Shown here in pieces: positions 7,807 to 16,833 of a DNA stretch of 64,000 nt (its first letter is position 1; every line of letters starts with the position of its first letter). The stretch is from positions 1-64,000 of the forward strand of contig DATMER010000069.1 of NCBI GenBank assembly GCA_035556715.1, in the 5' to 3' direction. A model generated the notes under the pieces. The model did not search any database. It was given only the letters and a program-made list of their open reading frames with translations, and was not told the origin of the DNA. Position numbers and translations under genes: made by a program. This DNA is from DATMER01 sp035556715. GTDB lineage: Bacteria; Acidobacteriota; Thermoanaerobaculia; Multivoradales; UBA5704.

Positions 7807-8358
7807 TCACTGGCGGATCTGCTTCGGTTCTTGGAATGGAATCTGACGCCCGACAGCAGCGGTGAACCCTTCGAGGAGCGCCCGCCTATCTCGGGTATCC
7901 TTGACGCGGATATCGCCATAGACAGGAACGAGGACGTGCATGTTGGATGCCCCGTCCGCACGCGTTACAAAGAGGTACTCGGCGCCCGGTTTGAGGAGCT
8001 GGTCCCGGTTAACAAGATAAGTACGCCCATCCTCGGGAGAGTACCCGCCTTCCTGAAGCACTGACACCGCGCCGCCAAGCTCTCCCTTGATGTTCTTGGT
8101 CACCCGCACCTCATAGGGTGTCCAGGGCATATCGCGGTGTCCCTTTCGATACACCGTATTCTGCTTAACCATAACTTTTCCGAGAAAGATGTTGTCCGCG
8201 AAACCTGCAAGCACTCGTGGATTCTCCACATCCGCGGCATAGCTGACGTTCATTGTGAGTACTTCTTCACTCCGCGCCGGCCCGTTGCTATGGCTGGCTA
8301 CAAAAGTGATTCCCGCGATGACGAGAGCGACTGAGAGAACGACGAGTGTCTTTTTCAT
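7807..8358 (-). CDS. hypothetical secreted protein
   Basis: 183 residues with a signal peptide or N-terminal anchor (about 1-24) and a ribosome-binding site TAGGAGAA before the ATG. The mature part reads like a small beta-rich extracellular domain ('NIFLGKVMVKQNTVY', 'PYEVRVTKNIKGEL', 'LFVTRADGASNMHVLVP'), reminiscent of uncharacterised secreted proteins of Gram-positive bacteria. It lies 38 nt downstream of the metzincin gene on the same strand, so the two probably form an operon. Both are visibly less GC-rich than the genome, suggesting joint transfer. Confidence 0.75.
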   Translation of the reverse strand: MKKTLVVLSVALVIAGITFVASHSNGPARSEEVLTMNVSYAADVENPRVLAGFADNIFLGKVMVKQNTVYRKGHRDMPWTPYEVRVTKNIKGELGGAVSVLQEGGYSPEDGRTYLVNRDQLLKPGAEYLFVTRADGASNMHVLVPVYGDIRVKDTRDRRALLEGFTAAVGRQIPFQEPKQIRQ

Positions 8359-8396
8359 GGCTATATTCTCCTAGTATTTTCAAATTGAGATTAGGC

Positions 8397-8909
8397 TCAA
8401 TTCCACAAGTCATCGTAGTCGTCTTCGTCATGAGCCTGTGGAGTATTCACCCCGGAGCAGGCTGAACACTCGTACATGATAATGGCTGAAGAGCCATAGT
8501 CGCTCAGGGTATGGTCTCCCATCCCCAAAGCATGGCCGAATTCGTGAGTCATGGTTCCCCGTCTTTGAAACGTGGTATAGCCATTCAGGTAATAGGAGTT
8601 CATCCGAATCCAGTCAGTTCCAGTTCGTACGGACCGCGATCCGACCCAAGAAACGCTGCTGTCATTGACATCGAAGACATCGATATCTGCGATGGTGAAA
8701 GCTGAGTCTGGAAGAATATCGATGGGATCGAGGGCATTCCACTCGGCTATCGCCCAGCTTAGGGGGTCATTGTAGCTTGTGTTGTCTACGTACCGGATCT
8801 CATCACCATCCACCGAGGGGCCATTAGGACTGAAGTGAGCGGCGAAAAGGATCGTTCCTGTGCCAAGGACAATGATGAGACCGAGGATTAGAGGTGTACT
8901 GCGTCGCAT
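8397..8909 (-). CDS. secreted metzincin-type zinc metallopeptidase
   Basis: 170 residues with a hydrophobic N-terminal segment (about 5-24). The zinc motif HEFGHALGMGDH starts at His122, with Glu123 as catalytic base and His126 as second ligand. The third ligand at the canonical spacing is Asp132, as in snapalysin-type enzymes, with His133 next. A Met-turn candidate lies in 'SAIIMYE'. The C-terminus is acidic ('DEDDYDD'). AAAGGAGG precedes the ATG. It is small for the matrixin/snapalysin group and has no extra domains. Probably exported with its downstream neighbour; moderate GC suggests horizontal acquisition. Confidence 0.85.
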   Translation of the reverse strand: MRRSTPLILGLIIVLGTGTILFAAHFSPNGPSVDGDEIRYVDNTSYNDPLSWAIAEWNALDPIDILPDSAFTIADIDVFDVNDSSVSWVGSRSVRTGTDWIRMNSYYLNGYTTFQRRGTMTHEFGHALGMGDHTLSDYGSSAIIMYECSACSGVNTPQAHDEDDYDDLWN

Positions 8910-9111
8910 GAGAAAGCCTCCTTTGCGTGTCGAGCCGTTGATGGATGTCGGATAGAGATTCCCTTGAGAGGCTAGCGACAGTACGCTCCTCTAAGCTGCT
9001 CACCCTCCTACCCCTCTCTAAGCGTAGACGCGAGGAGGAAAGCTTCAGAGGACCATTGATGTTGAATATCCAAGCATCACAGGTTCGGCTTGGCCCTACG
9101 GTCCTTCAACG

Positions 9112-9746
9112 TCAGTTGCCCTCCGGCCCGATCCGCACCGAGGCGGATTCCATGCGGTCGGGATCGATGATCAGGAGGACGTCCCTGGGCGAGAAGCGCT
9201 CGGGCGGCGGAGGTCCTGCTTCCTGGACCGGGACCAGGCTGTAGAGGGTCGCGCGCAGCCTGCCGTCCGGCTCGCCGTCCTCGTCCGATTCCCCGCCGTC
9301 GCCGACCGGAGCTGCCAGGCCCCCACGCCGGGGCGGACCAGGAGCAGGTAGGCGGAGCGGCGCTCCAGGTCAAGACGGTTGAGCGCCGCCGGGATCGCCC
9401 GGCCCGGCAGGTCCATGTTCAGAAGGGGGAAGCCTTCCGGAGTCGCCACGGCGGTCTCGCCAGTCGCCAGGTCCACCGCGAACCAGATGGACCGCAGCGG
9501 AACCTCCTGGCCCAGTTCCAGCCGGACCGTCCCGTCGCCATCGTCATCCATCCTGGTCTCATGACGGGGGACTATGGTGGTGGACTGCCGCGAGATCTCG
9601 CGGGCGACGCTGAACCAAACCACCTGCCCCTTGGGGGCGATCCCCCGGGCCACTACGGCTTCGGGCTCGAACGAGATTTCCGGGAGAGCAGCGGCCACAA
9701 CCGGGACGGCAACCAGGGCGAGACAGACGGCGAGTACAGCTTTCAT
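9112..9746 (-). pseudogene. secreted hypothetical protein, frameshifted near its C-terminus
   Basis: From the ATG at 9746 a signal peptide (about 1-19) leads into 'ISFEPEAVVARG' and a beta-rich domain. The annotated frame drifts into low-complexity Arg/Thr/Ser after 'GAWQLRSA' (near 9305). The -1/+2 frame from there gives a sensible continuation ('VGDGGESDEDGEPDGRL', then 'RDVLLIIDPDRMESASVRIG') ending at a TGA at 9112-9114. One indel therefore splits the gene; it may be a real mutation or an assembly error in a GC-rich stretch. No family recognised. Confidence 0.65.
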
Positions 9747-9816
9747 ACGGCTCCTTCAACAGCACAGACCGCATATACGGAGATCCGGGTCCGAGCGTTG
9801 GGGGACACCCGCGCCG

Positions 9817-10722
9817 TTACGTCACGCGTTCCAGCGAAGCGCGATCCCACCCGGCCAGGTTGGCCGCGGCTTCATAAGCCGTCTGCAGGAAATCGAGCAG
9901 CGTCTCGTCCGGAGACTCCGACTCACGGACAGCATCGTAGGGAAGGATGAGCTCCCGCAGATCGGTGCTGTAGAAGGCGGCAGCCGGCTTGACCGGAGCT
10001 TCCGGGAAGCCGGCCGGCTCCGGGTATGCGTAGGAATAGAACGCGGCATAGGGAATGGGGCCGCCACCGGGCCAGAAGCCGCAACTGCTCACTTCGTGCG
10101 AATAGGCCTCCCGGGCCACCGCGTCCGGCAGGTTCGGAACGCCGCCCGGATGCTCGGGAGCTCTTCGGCCCGAAAACCGGGTCACAGCGAGGTCGGGGGC
10201 GCCCCAGAAATAATGGACGGGGCTGCACTTGCCGATGAATCGGGAGCGAAACACCTTGAACACGCGGTCTGCTTGAATGAGAACCCGCCAGTAACGGTTG
10301 GCGTATTCCTGATCGTAGGCCCGGTGAATCTCATCCTGGTCGAAGGGAATGGGATCGGCGACCTCGTTGGGCTTGCGGTGAATCTTCACCGGAAGATCGA
10401 GCTTCCGCATCTCCTCCATGAGGCGCGCGTAGAACGTGGCCACGGACTGCGGCTCGAGCGCGAACCCGCCGGTCCCGCCATCGCTCGACCGCACGGTCAG
10501 ATCATGACCGATGAAATCGAAATCGATCTGGAAGTCTCGCGTGCCGTGGGGGATCGGCGACGTGGTGAGCCCCCGCGCCGTCACGTACAGAGTGGTATGC
10601 CAGGAGTGATTGATCGGGGGACTCAGGGAGAGCCGGACCTTGCCGACGATCTGCGTCCACATGTGCAACGTCGCGCAGGTCTCGCTCCAGGCGTTTAACG
10701 GTAACTGCGGCCATGTCTCCAT
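9817..10722 (-). CDS. DUF5996 family protein
   Basis: 301 residues from the ATG at 10722, which starts the conserved 'METWPQLPLNAW' segment; a second in-frame start lies six codons upstream. The opening segment, the 'TLHMWTQIVGKVRL' helix and the 'HSWHTTLYVTARG' strand are characteristic of DUF5996, a cytoplasmic family of unknown function. Length is normal and no signal peptide is present. It stands alone: the LamG gene upstream has its own ribosome-binding site and an 85-nt gap. Confidence 0.8.
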   Translation of the reverse strand: METWPQLPLNAWSETCATLHMWTQIVGKVRLSLSPPINHSWHTTLYVTARGLTTSPIPHGTRDFQIDFDFIGHDLTVRSSDGGTGGFALEPQSVATFYARLMEEMRKLDLPVKIHRKPNEVADPIPFDQDEIHRAYDQEYANRYWRVLIQADRVFKVFRSRFIGKCSPVHYFWGAPDLAVTRFSGRRAPEHPGGVPNLPDAVAREAYSHEVSSCGFWPGGGPIPYAAFYSYAYPEPAGFPEAPVKPAAAFYSTDLRELILPYDAVRESESPDETLLDFLQTAYEAAANLAGWDRASLERVT

Positions 10723-10807
10723 GGCTTCCGAAGATAGCACGGGCTCGGTTGCACGGCGACGGACAAGGGAGGGCAGCAGAGCCTCCCCTGCCTTATCGGG
10801 TCACGGC

Positions 10808-11863
10808 CTACCAACCACCCTGCCACTGCCGGCACATGCCAAAGGGACGTGCGCCGAAGAGGGTCTGGACCTCGCTCGCGTCGAGCACCCGATCGAACAT
10901 CATCACCTCGTCGATCACCCCTTTGAACCGGGAAGGCGACAGGGCGGTCGTCATCCCGATCCGAAGCACCGAGTTGTTGGCGATGGACAGAGGCGTCGCG
11001 GTTACCGGGACCGGTTGCCCGAGCTGCACGCCGTCAACGTAGAACGTCGCGTTCGAGCTGCGACTGACGCTGACCGCGACCAGGTGCCAGCCACCATCCA
11101 GGGTGTTGTTGGAACCGATCGATCCGTAGTTCCTGTAGCCCGCACCGGCGGAGCCGTCCGCCATTTGGAGCCCCAGTTGGAAGCCGTTGGGGTGGTAGTA
11201 GGGACTCCGGTAAAGGTAGAAGCTGTACCCCCGCAAGGGAGAGGCCTGCCGCTTCTCGACGATGGGCCGAACACCCAAGAGATCGGCCGGAGCGACCTTG
11301 ATCCAGGCCATGATCGTAAAGTCGCCAGGGAAATCCAGCAGGTTGGAGTCCGGGACCTCGACGTAGTCGTCAACGCCGTCAAACTGCAGACCGTAGTTGA
11401 CCTTTCCGGGAACCGGGACTGGGCTGCCGAAGCGAGCTCCATTGCTGGAGTAGACAGCGGACAGATCTTGGGCCACCGTCCCCGAGCGCTCATCGAGAGG
11501 CCACCAGCCATATTGGTTTTCCATCCAATTTTCCCGGGCGACGCAGCCGAGACAGGTCAGATCAGGATAGCCATGAAAGACACCCCAGTTCCCGCTCTGA
11601 ATGGCGGCGGTATATTGCGATGGGACACAGACGTGGCACGTCCCATCGTTGGTCGGCATCAGAACGAATGCCGGGTCCCCGCAAACAGGCCTGACCGCCC
11701 CTTCAGCCTTGCAACCCAGCCAGGAATCTCCGGTGTAGTAGAGGCTGGCGTCATAGAGGGAGTCACCATAGGGCGCGCAGTAGTTGGGCAAATAGGCGCC
11801 AGCGCCGGAGGCGGTCAAGAGGCCGATGATCGCAAAACCGAGGAAACCACGAAACTTGAACAT
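10808..11863 (-). CDS. secreted LamG/concanavalin-like lectin-domain protein
   Basis: 351 residues from the ATG at 11863, chosen because AAAAGGAGAGG precedes it and a signal peptide (about 1-23, 'SGAGA') begins there. A Cys-rich N-terminal part (about 25-125, including 'CHVCVP' and 'CLGCVA') is followed by a LamG-like domain (about 130-330) with 'FDGVDDYVEVPDS' and 'FTIMAWIKV' early and 'GVIDEVMMFDRVL' late, the standard LamG signature. Likely surface binding of glycan or protein; no catalytic residues are evident. A longer in-frame start exists upstream but lacks a ribosome-binding site. Confidence 0.88.
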   Translation of the reverse strand: MFKFRGFLGFAIIGLLTASGAGAYLPNYCAPYGDSLYDASLYYTGDSWLGCKAEGAVRPVCGDPAFVLMPTNDGTCHVCVPSQYTAAIQSGNWGVFHGYPDLTCLGCVARENWMENQYGWWPLDERSGTVAQDLSAVYSSNGARFGSPVPVPGKVNYGLQFDGVDDYVEVPDSNLLDFPGDFTIMAWIKVAPADLLGVRPIVEKRQASPLRGYSFYLYRSPYYHPNGFQLGLQMADGSAGAGYRNYGSIGSNNTLDGGWHLVAVSVSRSSNATFYVDGVQLGQPVPVTATPLSIANNSVLRIGMTTALSPSRFKGVIDEVMMFDRVLDASEVQTLFGARPFGMCRQWQGGW

Positions 11864-12189
11864 GCTGTCCTCTCCTTTTCCAGGTTCCCGCCACCAGAGC
11901 AGGAACTTCGATGTGGCGTTCCTGAAAGGGCAAGGGCGGTGCCATCCACGGCACCGGGAGAGCAGCATGCCATCTCGCTGAATAACAATGACTTACGGAT
12001 TCTTGCTTAACGGATCTGTACGATGCGAGTGAGGTAGTGCGACCATAGTTATGGTAAGCCAACCACACTCTCGTGCCACGGAGCGCGCCGTGGGCGGCGC
12101 AATCGAGAAGCGGCGGATACTCTCTCCCAACCGGTCCCCCGCTTGGCCATGACGACCTCCCGGGTGGACCGCGGAGAGGAGCTCCGCGC

Positions 12190-12477
12190 ATGCCTCGTCT
12201 CTTCCGTTCCACCGCCGCCGCCCTCGCCCTGGCCTTGATGGTGGCCGGCTCCGCCCAGGCCGGGCAGTTCGCCCGTCGGCCGTCTTCAGATGGTCCCGTG
12301 GCCTTCCTCGATCTCCTGAGGGGCTGGATCGAAGCCCTCCGGACCCCGCCAGGCCCTCCCGGGCTCTCCCCGGTCTGGGCAGAGGAAGGGGGCATCATGG
12401 ACCCCGACGGACGCGACGGCACCGCGTCCCAGAATCCCGGTCTAGACGCGGGCGGCATCATGGATCCCAACGGCTAG
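12190..12477 (+). CDS. small secreted protein with GGIMDP repeats
   Basis: 95 residues with a clear signal peptide (about 1-24, ending 'AGSAQA'). The mature peptide is Pro/Gly-rich and ends in two copies of a motif, 'GGIMDPDG' and 'GGIMDPNG'. GGAGAGGAG precedes the ATG. It lies just upstream of, and on the same strand as, the zinc-finger/TPR regulator genes, so it may belong to the same locus. Function unknown; the repeated Met-Asp-Pro motif could be a recognition or cleavage sequence (inference). Confidence 0.6.
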   Translation: MPRLFRSTAAALALALMVAGSAQAGQFARRPSSDGPVAFLDLLRGWIEALRTPPGPPGLSPVWAEEGGIMDPDGRDGTASQNPGLDAGGIMDPNG

Positions 12478-12592
12478 GGCACGTCTTGCCCTCCTGAGAG
12501 CGCCGGTTCCGGAAACCGGCGCTTCCACTTTCCCAAAATTCGTTGTCCCGAAATACCGGTCTGCGGCAACTAGTATTATAGTGACGTACCCC

Positions 12593-12832
12593 ATGGACGA
12601 CTACGCCGACTTCGTCACCCCTGCCCTGGAACGGCTCGCGCCGGCCCTGGAGGCGATCTTCCTTGCCTACCAGGTGCCGGAGGCGCGGCAGAGGGAGATC
12701 GTGGAGGAGGCCCGGCGCATCGTCACCGTCAAGTGGCCGAGGCTGCGGCAGCCGGACACCTGGCTGCTCCGCTGGATCGTCGAGCGCTGTCGAACCCGAG
12801 AGGAGAACGAGCTTGAAGAAGCATCCGACTGA
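12593..12832 (+). CDS. small helical protein upstream of the TPR regulator
   Basis: 79 residues from ATG 12593 (a GTG at 12581 gives four more). It is entirely helical and charged, and faintly resembles sigma-70 region 2 ('IFLAYQVPEARQREIVEEA', 'WLLRWIVERCR'). It overlaps the TPR gene by 20 nt, and its end carries the latter's Shine-Dalgarno, so the two are translationally coupled. A TATTAT box lies 14 nt upstream of the ATG. A role with the adjacent anti-sigma-like zinc finger is plausible but unproven. Confidence 0.6.
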   Translation: MDDYADFVTPALERLAPALEAIFLAYQVPEARQREIVEEARRIVTVKWPRLRQPDTWLLRWIVERCRTREENELEEASD

Positions 12833-14165
12833 CCTGCACCTGGAGGGGCTTTTCCTGAGCCAGGACCGGGAGCGCCGCAAGATCCTGCTCCATATCGCCG
12901 AGTGTCCCCGCTGCCGCGAGCGGATCGAGGACATCCTGCACGGCCAGCGGGAAAGGCCAGGAGTGATGCCGGACGGGTCGGAGGAGTCCGGCCGCGACGA
13001 GACGGAGCCGGGCCTCGGAGGCCTTTCCCTGCCGCTCGTCCTGATCCTCAAGAAGGAGCGGGTCGACGCCCCCGAGCTCTTCGTCGAGCTGCTCCGGACA
13101 CCGGCGGAGCACAGGGCAGTCCTCCTCCGCACCAGCGCCCGCTTCCACACCTGGGGCTTCTACGAGCTGCTGGTCGAGCGCAGCCTGGAGACCGCAACGC
13201 GGGACCCCAACCTCGCCGAGGAGCTGGGGAGGCTGGCCTTCGGATTGTCGGATCGCCTGGACGCCAACCTCTACGGCGCGGAGGTCGTCGAGGATCTGCG
13301 GGGAAGGGCCTGGGCCTTTATTGCCAACGCGCGAAGGGTCCGCTCCGACCTCGCGGGCGCCGACGAAGCATTCCTGGTGGCGAGGAGCCATCTCCGGAAG
13401 GGCACGCAGGACCCGCTCGAGATCGCGGTCCTCCTGGACTTGGAGGCCTCCTTGCGGCGAGCACAGCGGCGATTCGATGAGTCCGAGCGCCTCCTCCGGC
13501 AAGCGGCCGAGATCTTCCTCCGTCATGACGACCCCCACCGCTCCGGCCGGTCGCTGGTCAAGCTGTCCACCGTCCATTACTTCGCCGGGAACCTGGAGGA
13601 GGCGCTTGCCGACCTGCGGCGGTCGCTCGATCTGCTGGATGTGGAGCAGGAGCCCCGCCTGCGGCTCTGCGCCCAGCACAACCTGATCTGGTATCTGACC
13701 GAGGCCGGCCATTTCGAGGAGGCGCGGGGGGTCTACAGGGAGACCCGCCCGCTCTACCGGGACTTCGCTGAGCCTTGGGTCCAGAACCGGCGCAAGTGGG
13801 TGCGGGGGAGAATCCTGCGCGGGCTCGGACATCTCGTTCCCGCGGAGTCGCTCCTCCTGACCGCCCGCGACGGCTTCCTCGCCGAGGGCATCCCCTACGA
13901 CACCGCCCTCGTCTCGCTGGAGATCGCCACCCTGTACGCCGAGCAGGGCCGGACCACGGAGCTGAAGCGGCTGGCCGGGGAGATGGTGCCGATCTTCTCC
14001 TCGCTGCACATCCACCGCGAGGCGCTGGCCGCGCTCGCCTTCCTCACGCAGGCGATCGAGGCCGAAGCCGCCGGGCTGGAGATCGTGAAATCGGTCGCGG
14101 ACTACCTCCGCCGGGCTGCCAATGAGCCGGAGCTGCGCTTCCAGGAGCCGGAGATCCGGGGCTGA
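12813..14165 (+). CDS. TPR protein with N-terminal anti-sigma-like zinc finger
   Basis: 450 residues from a TTG start, preferred because AGGAG lies eight nt upstream. Residues about 25-45 hold a 'HIAECPRC' motif (His-x3-Cys-x2-Cys), the signature of zinc-binding anti-sigma domains. Residues about 150-440 form TPR-like helical repeats ('AVLLDLEASLRRAQRRFDES', 'LVKLSTVHYFAGNLEEAL', 'ATLYAEQGRTTELKRLA'). No membrane segment is present, so it is probably a cytoplasmic regulator. Its C-terminal TPR module resembles that of the XRE-TPR protein at 62540-63970, suggesting a family with exchangeable N-terminal sensors. Confidence 0.8.
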   Translation: MKKHPTDLHLEGLFLSQDRERRKILLHIAECPRCRERIEDILHGQRERPGVMPDGSEESGRDETEPGLGGLSLPLVLILKKERVDAPELFVELLRTPAEHRAVLLRTSARFHTWGFYELLVERSLETATRDPNLAEELGRLAFGLSDRLDANLYGAEVVEDLRGRAWAFIANARRVRSDLAGADEAFLVARSHLRKGTQDPLEIAVLLDLEASLRRAQRRFDESERLLRQAAEIFLRHDDPHRSGRSLVKLSTVHYFAGNLEEALADLRRSLDLLDVEQEPRLRLCAQHNLIWYLTEAGHFEEARGVYRETRPLYRDFAEPWVQNRRKWVRGRILRGLGHLVPAESLLLTARDGFLAEGIPYDTALVSLEIATLYAEQGRTTELKRLAGEMVPIFSSLHIHREALAALAFLTQAIEAEAAGLEIVKSVADYLRRAANEPELRFQEPEIRG

Positions 14166-14186
14166 ATCCACGACCGGAAGCTGTCC

Positions 14187-14221
14187 GGGGCTCATTGAGA
14201 GTGGGATTGACAATTAGCCCC
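14187..14221. repeat. hairpin repeat, copy 1 (possible terminator)
   Basis: GGGGCTCATTG and CAATTAGCCCC are inverted arms with one mismatch around a 13-nt loop ending GGATTGA. A close copy, with perfect arms, lies at 18700-18733. This copy sits 22 nt after the TPR stop codon. No U-tract follows, so a dispersed palindromic repeat is at least as likely as a terminator. Confidence 0.6.
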
Positions 14222-14245
14222 GAGCAGGCTCAGGATGAGGATCCG

Positions 14246-15448
14246 ATGATCTCTCGGGTCCTCGAAACGCGTTTGCGCGACCTGGCTCAGAAGTTTCCCA
14301 TCGTCACGGTCACCGGGCCGCGGCAGTCGGGCAAGACGACGCTCTGTCGCGCGATCTTCCCGGGTAAACCCTACGTCTCCCTGGAGGCTCCCGACGTCCA
14401 GGAATACGCGCGCCGCGATCCCCGCGGCTTTCTCGGCGAACACGGCGAGGGCGCGGTGCTCGACGAAGTGCACCGGGTGCCGGAGCTGCTCTCCTACCTT
14501 CAGCCCATGGTGGACGAGCGGCCGGACCGCGGGCGCTTCGTCCTCACCGGATCGGCGAACTTCTCCCTCCTCCAGTCGCTCGGGCAGTCGCTGGCCGGGC
14601 GCACGGCGCTTCTCGAGCTCCTGCCGCTCTCCCTGGAGGAGATCCGCCGCTTTCCGGAGCCGCCCGCCGACCTCTTCACGCTGCTCTGGCGCGGCAGCTA
14701 TCCAGCCGTCTATGACCGGACGCTCGAAGCCGGCGACTGGTATCCCAGCTATGTGGCCACCTACCTCGAGCGGGACGTGCGGGCGATCCTCTCCGTCGGC
14801 GACCTTCTCGCGTTCCAGACCTTCCTCCGCCTCTGCGCGGGCCGGGCCGGCCAGCTCGTGAACTTCTCGGCCTTGGCCGCGGATGCCGGAGTGACGCACA
14901 ACACGGCGCGCTCCTGGCTGTCGGTCCTCGAAGCCGGGTATGTGGCGTGGCGTCTTCCGCCCTTCTACACGAACGTCTCGAAGCGCCTCGTCAAGACACC
15001 CAAGCTGCACTTCCTCGACTCCGGCCTCGTCTGCTACCTGCTGGGCATCCGCTCGCCCGACCAGCTCCGCGATCATCCTTTGCGCGGGGCCATCTTCGAG
15101 ACCTGGGTGGCGTCGGAGATCCTGAAGTCCCGGGTCCATCACGGCCTGACGCCGAGCCTCTTCTTCTCCCGCGACCGCAAGGGATCGGAGGTGGACGTCA
15201 TCGTCGAGGACGGCCGTTCCCTCATCGCCGTGGAGACAAAGTCCGGCCAGACCATCGCGGGCGACTTCTTCGCCGGCCTGGAGAGCTTCCTCTCCATGGC
15301 GGCCGCTTCCCAACCGCCCCGCCAAGCGAAAGCCGTGCTCGTCTACGGGGGCTCCGAGTCGCAGAAGCGGTCCGCTGCCGAAGTGGTCTCCTGGTCAGAC
15401 CTCGACCGCTGCCGCTGGTGGGAATCCGAGGCCTCTTTCGGCCCCTGA
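14246..15448 (+). CDS. ATP-binding protein with C-terminal DUF4143 domain
   Basis: 400 residues from ATG 14246 (GAGGAT upstream; an earlier in-frame ATG at 14195 overlaps the hairpin repeat). An N-terminal AAA_14-type P-loop domain has Walker A 'GPRQSGKTT' near residue 28 and Walker B 'GAVLDEVHRVP' near 70, followed by 'FVLTGSANFSLL'. The C-terminal half is DUF4143, with 'LHFLDSGLVCYLLG' and a nuclease-like core with 'GSEVDVIVED' and 'IAVETKSG', the PD-(D/E)XK-type pattern of the family. Length is typical. These solitary ATPases are widespread, often as archaeal/bacterial conflict or mobile-associated genes; the exact role is unknown. Confidence 0.93.
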   Translation: MISRVLETRLRDLAQKFPIVTVTGPRQSGKTTLCRAIFPGKPYVSLEAPDVQEYARRDPRGFLGEHGEGAVLDEVHRVPELLSYLQPMVDERPDRGRFVLTGSANFSLLQSLGQSLAGRTALLELLPLSLEEIRRFPEPPADLFTLLWRGSYPAVYDRTLEAGDWYPSYVATYLERDVRAILSVGDLLAFQTFLRLCAGRAGQLVNFSALAADAGVTHNTARSWLSVLEAGYVAWRLPPFYTNVSKRLVKTPKLHFLDSGLVCYLLGIRSPDQLRDHPLRGAIFETWVASEILKSRVHHGLTPSLFFSRDRKGSEVDVIVEDGRSLIAVETKSGQTIAGDFFAGLESFLSMAAASQPPRQAKAVLVYGGSESQKRSAAEVVSWSDLDRCRWWESEASFGP

Positions 15449-15500
15449 TGCACTCTTCCTGCGTTGATGACAGGCGGGATACGTCTGTAGAATCGGAGGT

Positions 15501-15995
15501 ATGCCCGTGCGAAAGTCGTGGACCGTGGCAGCAATCCTCGTAGTGTCCTTGGCAGCGTGCACCCGTCCGTCGAAGCCGCCCACCATCCACGATCCCTCGA
15601 AGATCCAGGACATCGAGGTCATCCACTGGAGTAAGGAGGGTGGGCGTGGGCCTCTCGAGGAGTACACGATCGAGGATCGGAAGCGGATCGAAGCGATCGT
15701 CGCGCTCCTCAGGTCGAACAATACCGGCTATCGGAAGGACACGGAGCTGGCCCACTGGAACCCTGTCAGAGGGAAGGACCGCGAGGAGTACACCCTGCAT
15801 TTCCAGGAGTCGCCCGACAACCCGTCACTGCTGAGCGTCTCGTTTGGACCGGACTGGCTGAGCTGCATCGACGATGAGGAGGATGACAGCGGGGACACGT
15901 TCTTCCGGACACGGCCGCTGAGCAGTTCCGAGCGGGAAGAGCTCGTCGCCCTGATTGCTCGGCACCCGGAAGATCGCGGCCGTTGGGGCGGATGA
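15501..15995 (+). CDS. hypothetical lipoprotein with a degenerate downstream copy
   Basis: 164 residues; signal peptide with lipobox 'LAAC' (Cys20), so it is probably membrane-anchored. The mature protein starts with a conserved 'PPTIHDPSKIQDIEVIHW' segment, followed by a region with an acidic 'DDEEDDSGD' loop. No known family. A deleted copy of this gene, keeping the segment around 'TIHDPSKIQDIEVIHW' and the last codons, lies at 18766-18935, showing local duplication. The gene follows the DUF4143 ATPase by about 50 nt but the ribosome-binding site (CGGAGGT) suggests independent translation. Confidence 0.75.
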   Translation: MPVRKSWTVAAILVVSLAACTRPSKPPTIHDPSKIQDIEVIHWSKEGGRGPLEEYTIEDRKRIEAIVALLRSNNTGYRKDTELAHWNPVRGKDREEYTLHFQESPDNPSLLSVSFGPDWLSCIDDEEDDSGDTFFRTRPLSSSEREELVALIARHPEDRGRWGG

Positions 15996-16027
15996 GACCG
16001 CAGCCCAAGCGAAGACAAGTCGATTGT

Positions 16028-16693
<666 letters not shown>

Positions 16694-16727
16694 AGCCGTC
16701 CTTCTGCAGAAAGTGGGCTTATAAGCG

Positions 16728-16815
16728 GGATAACTCTTGGAAGATCACCGGCGGATGGGCGCGAGCCCAGCCGTCCGGCGCATCGCGGGGTTCTGCGGTA
16801 AAGGCTCGGTTATCG
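16728..16815 (-). repeat. attC-like element
   Basis: On the minus strand the 88-nt element begins CGATAAC (16815-16809) and ends GTTATCC (16734-16728); the two cores are complementary at six of seven positions. Between them a GGGC-GCGA-GCCC hairpin extends to about ten pairs with one mismatch. It begins 19 nt after the stop of one low-GC gene and ends 35 nt before the start of the next, as cassette ends do. It is not similar to the two attC sites at the window start and no matching borders were found for either neighbour, so the call is tentative. Confidence 0.3.
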
Positions 16816-16833
16816 TTTTCCTTTTAAGATTGC

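Noticed and set aside
16728..16815. Rho-independent terminator
   Set aside because: The palindrome lacks a following T-tract on either strand; cassette-type cores at both ends explain it better, although weakly.
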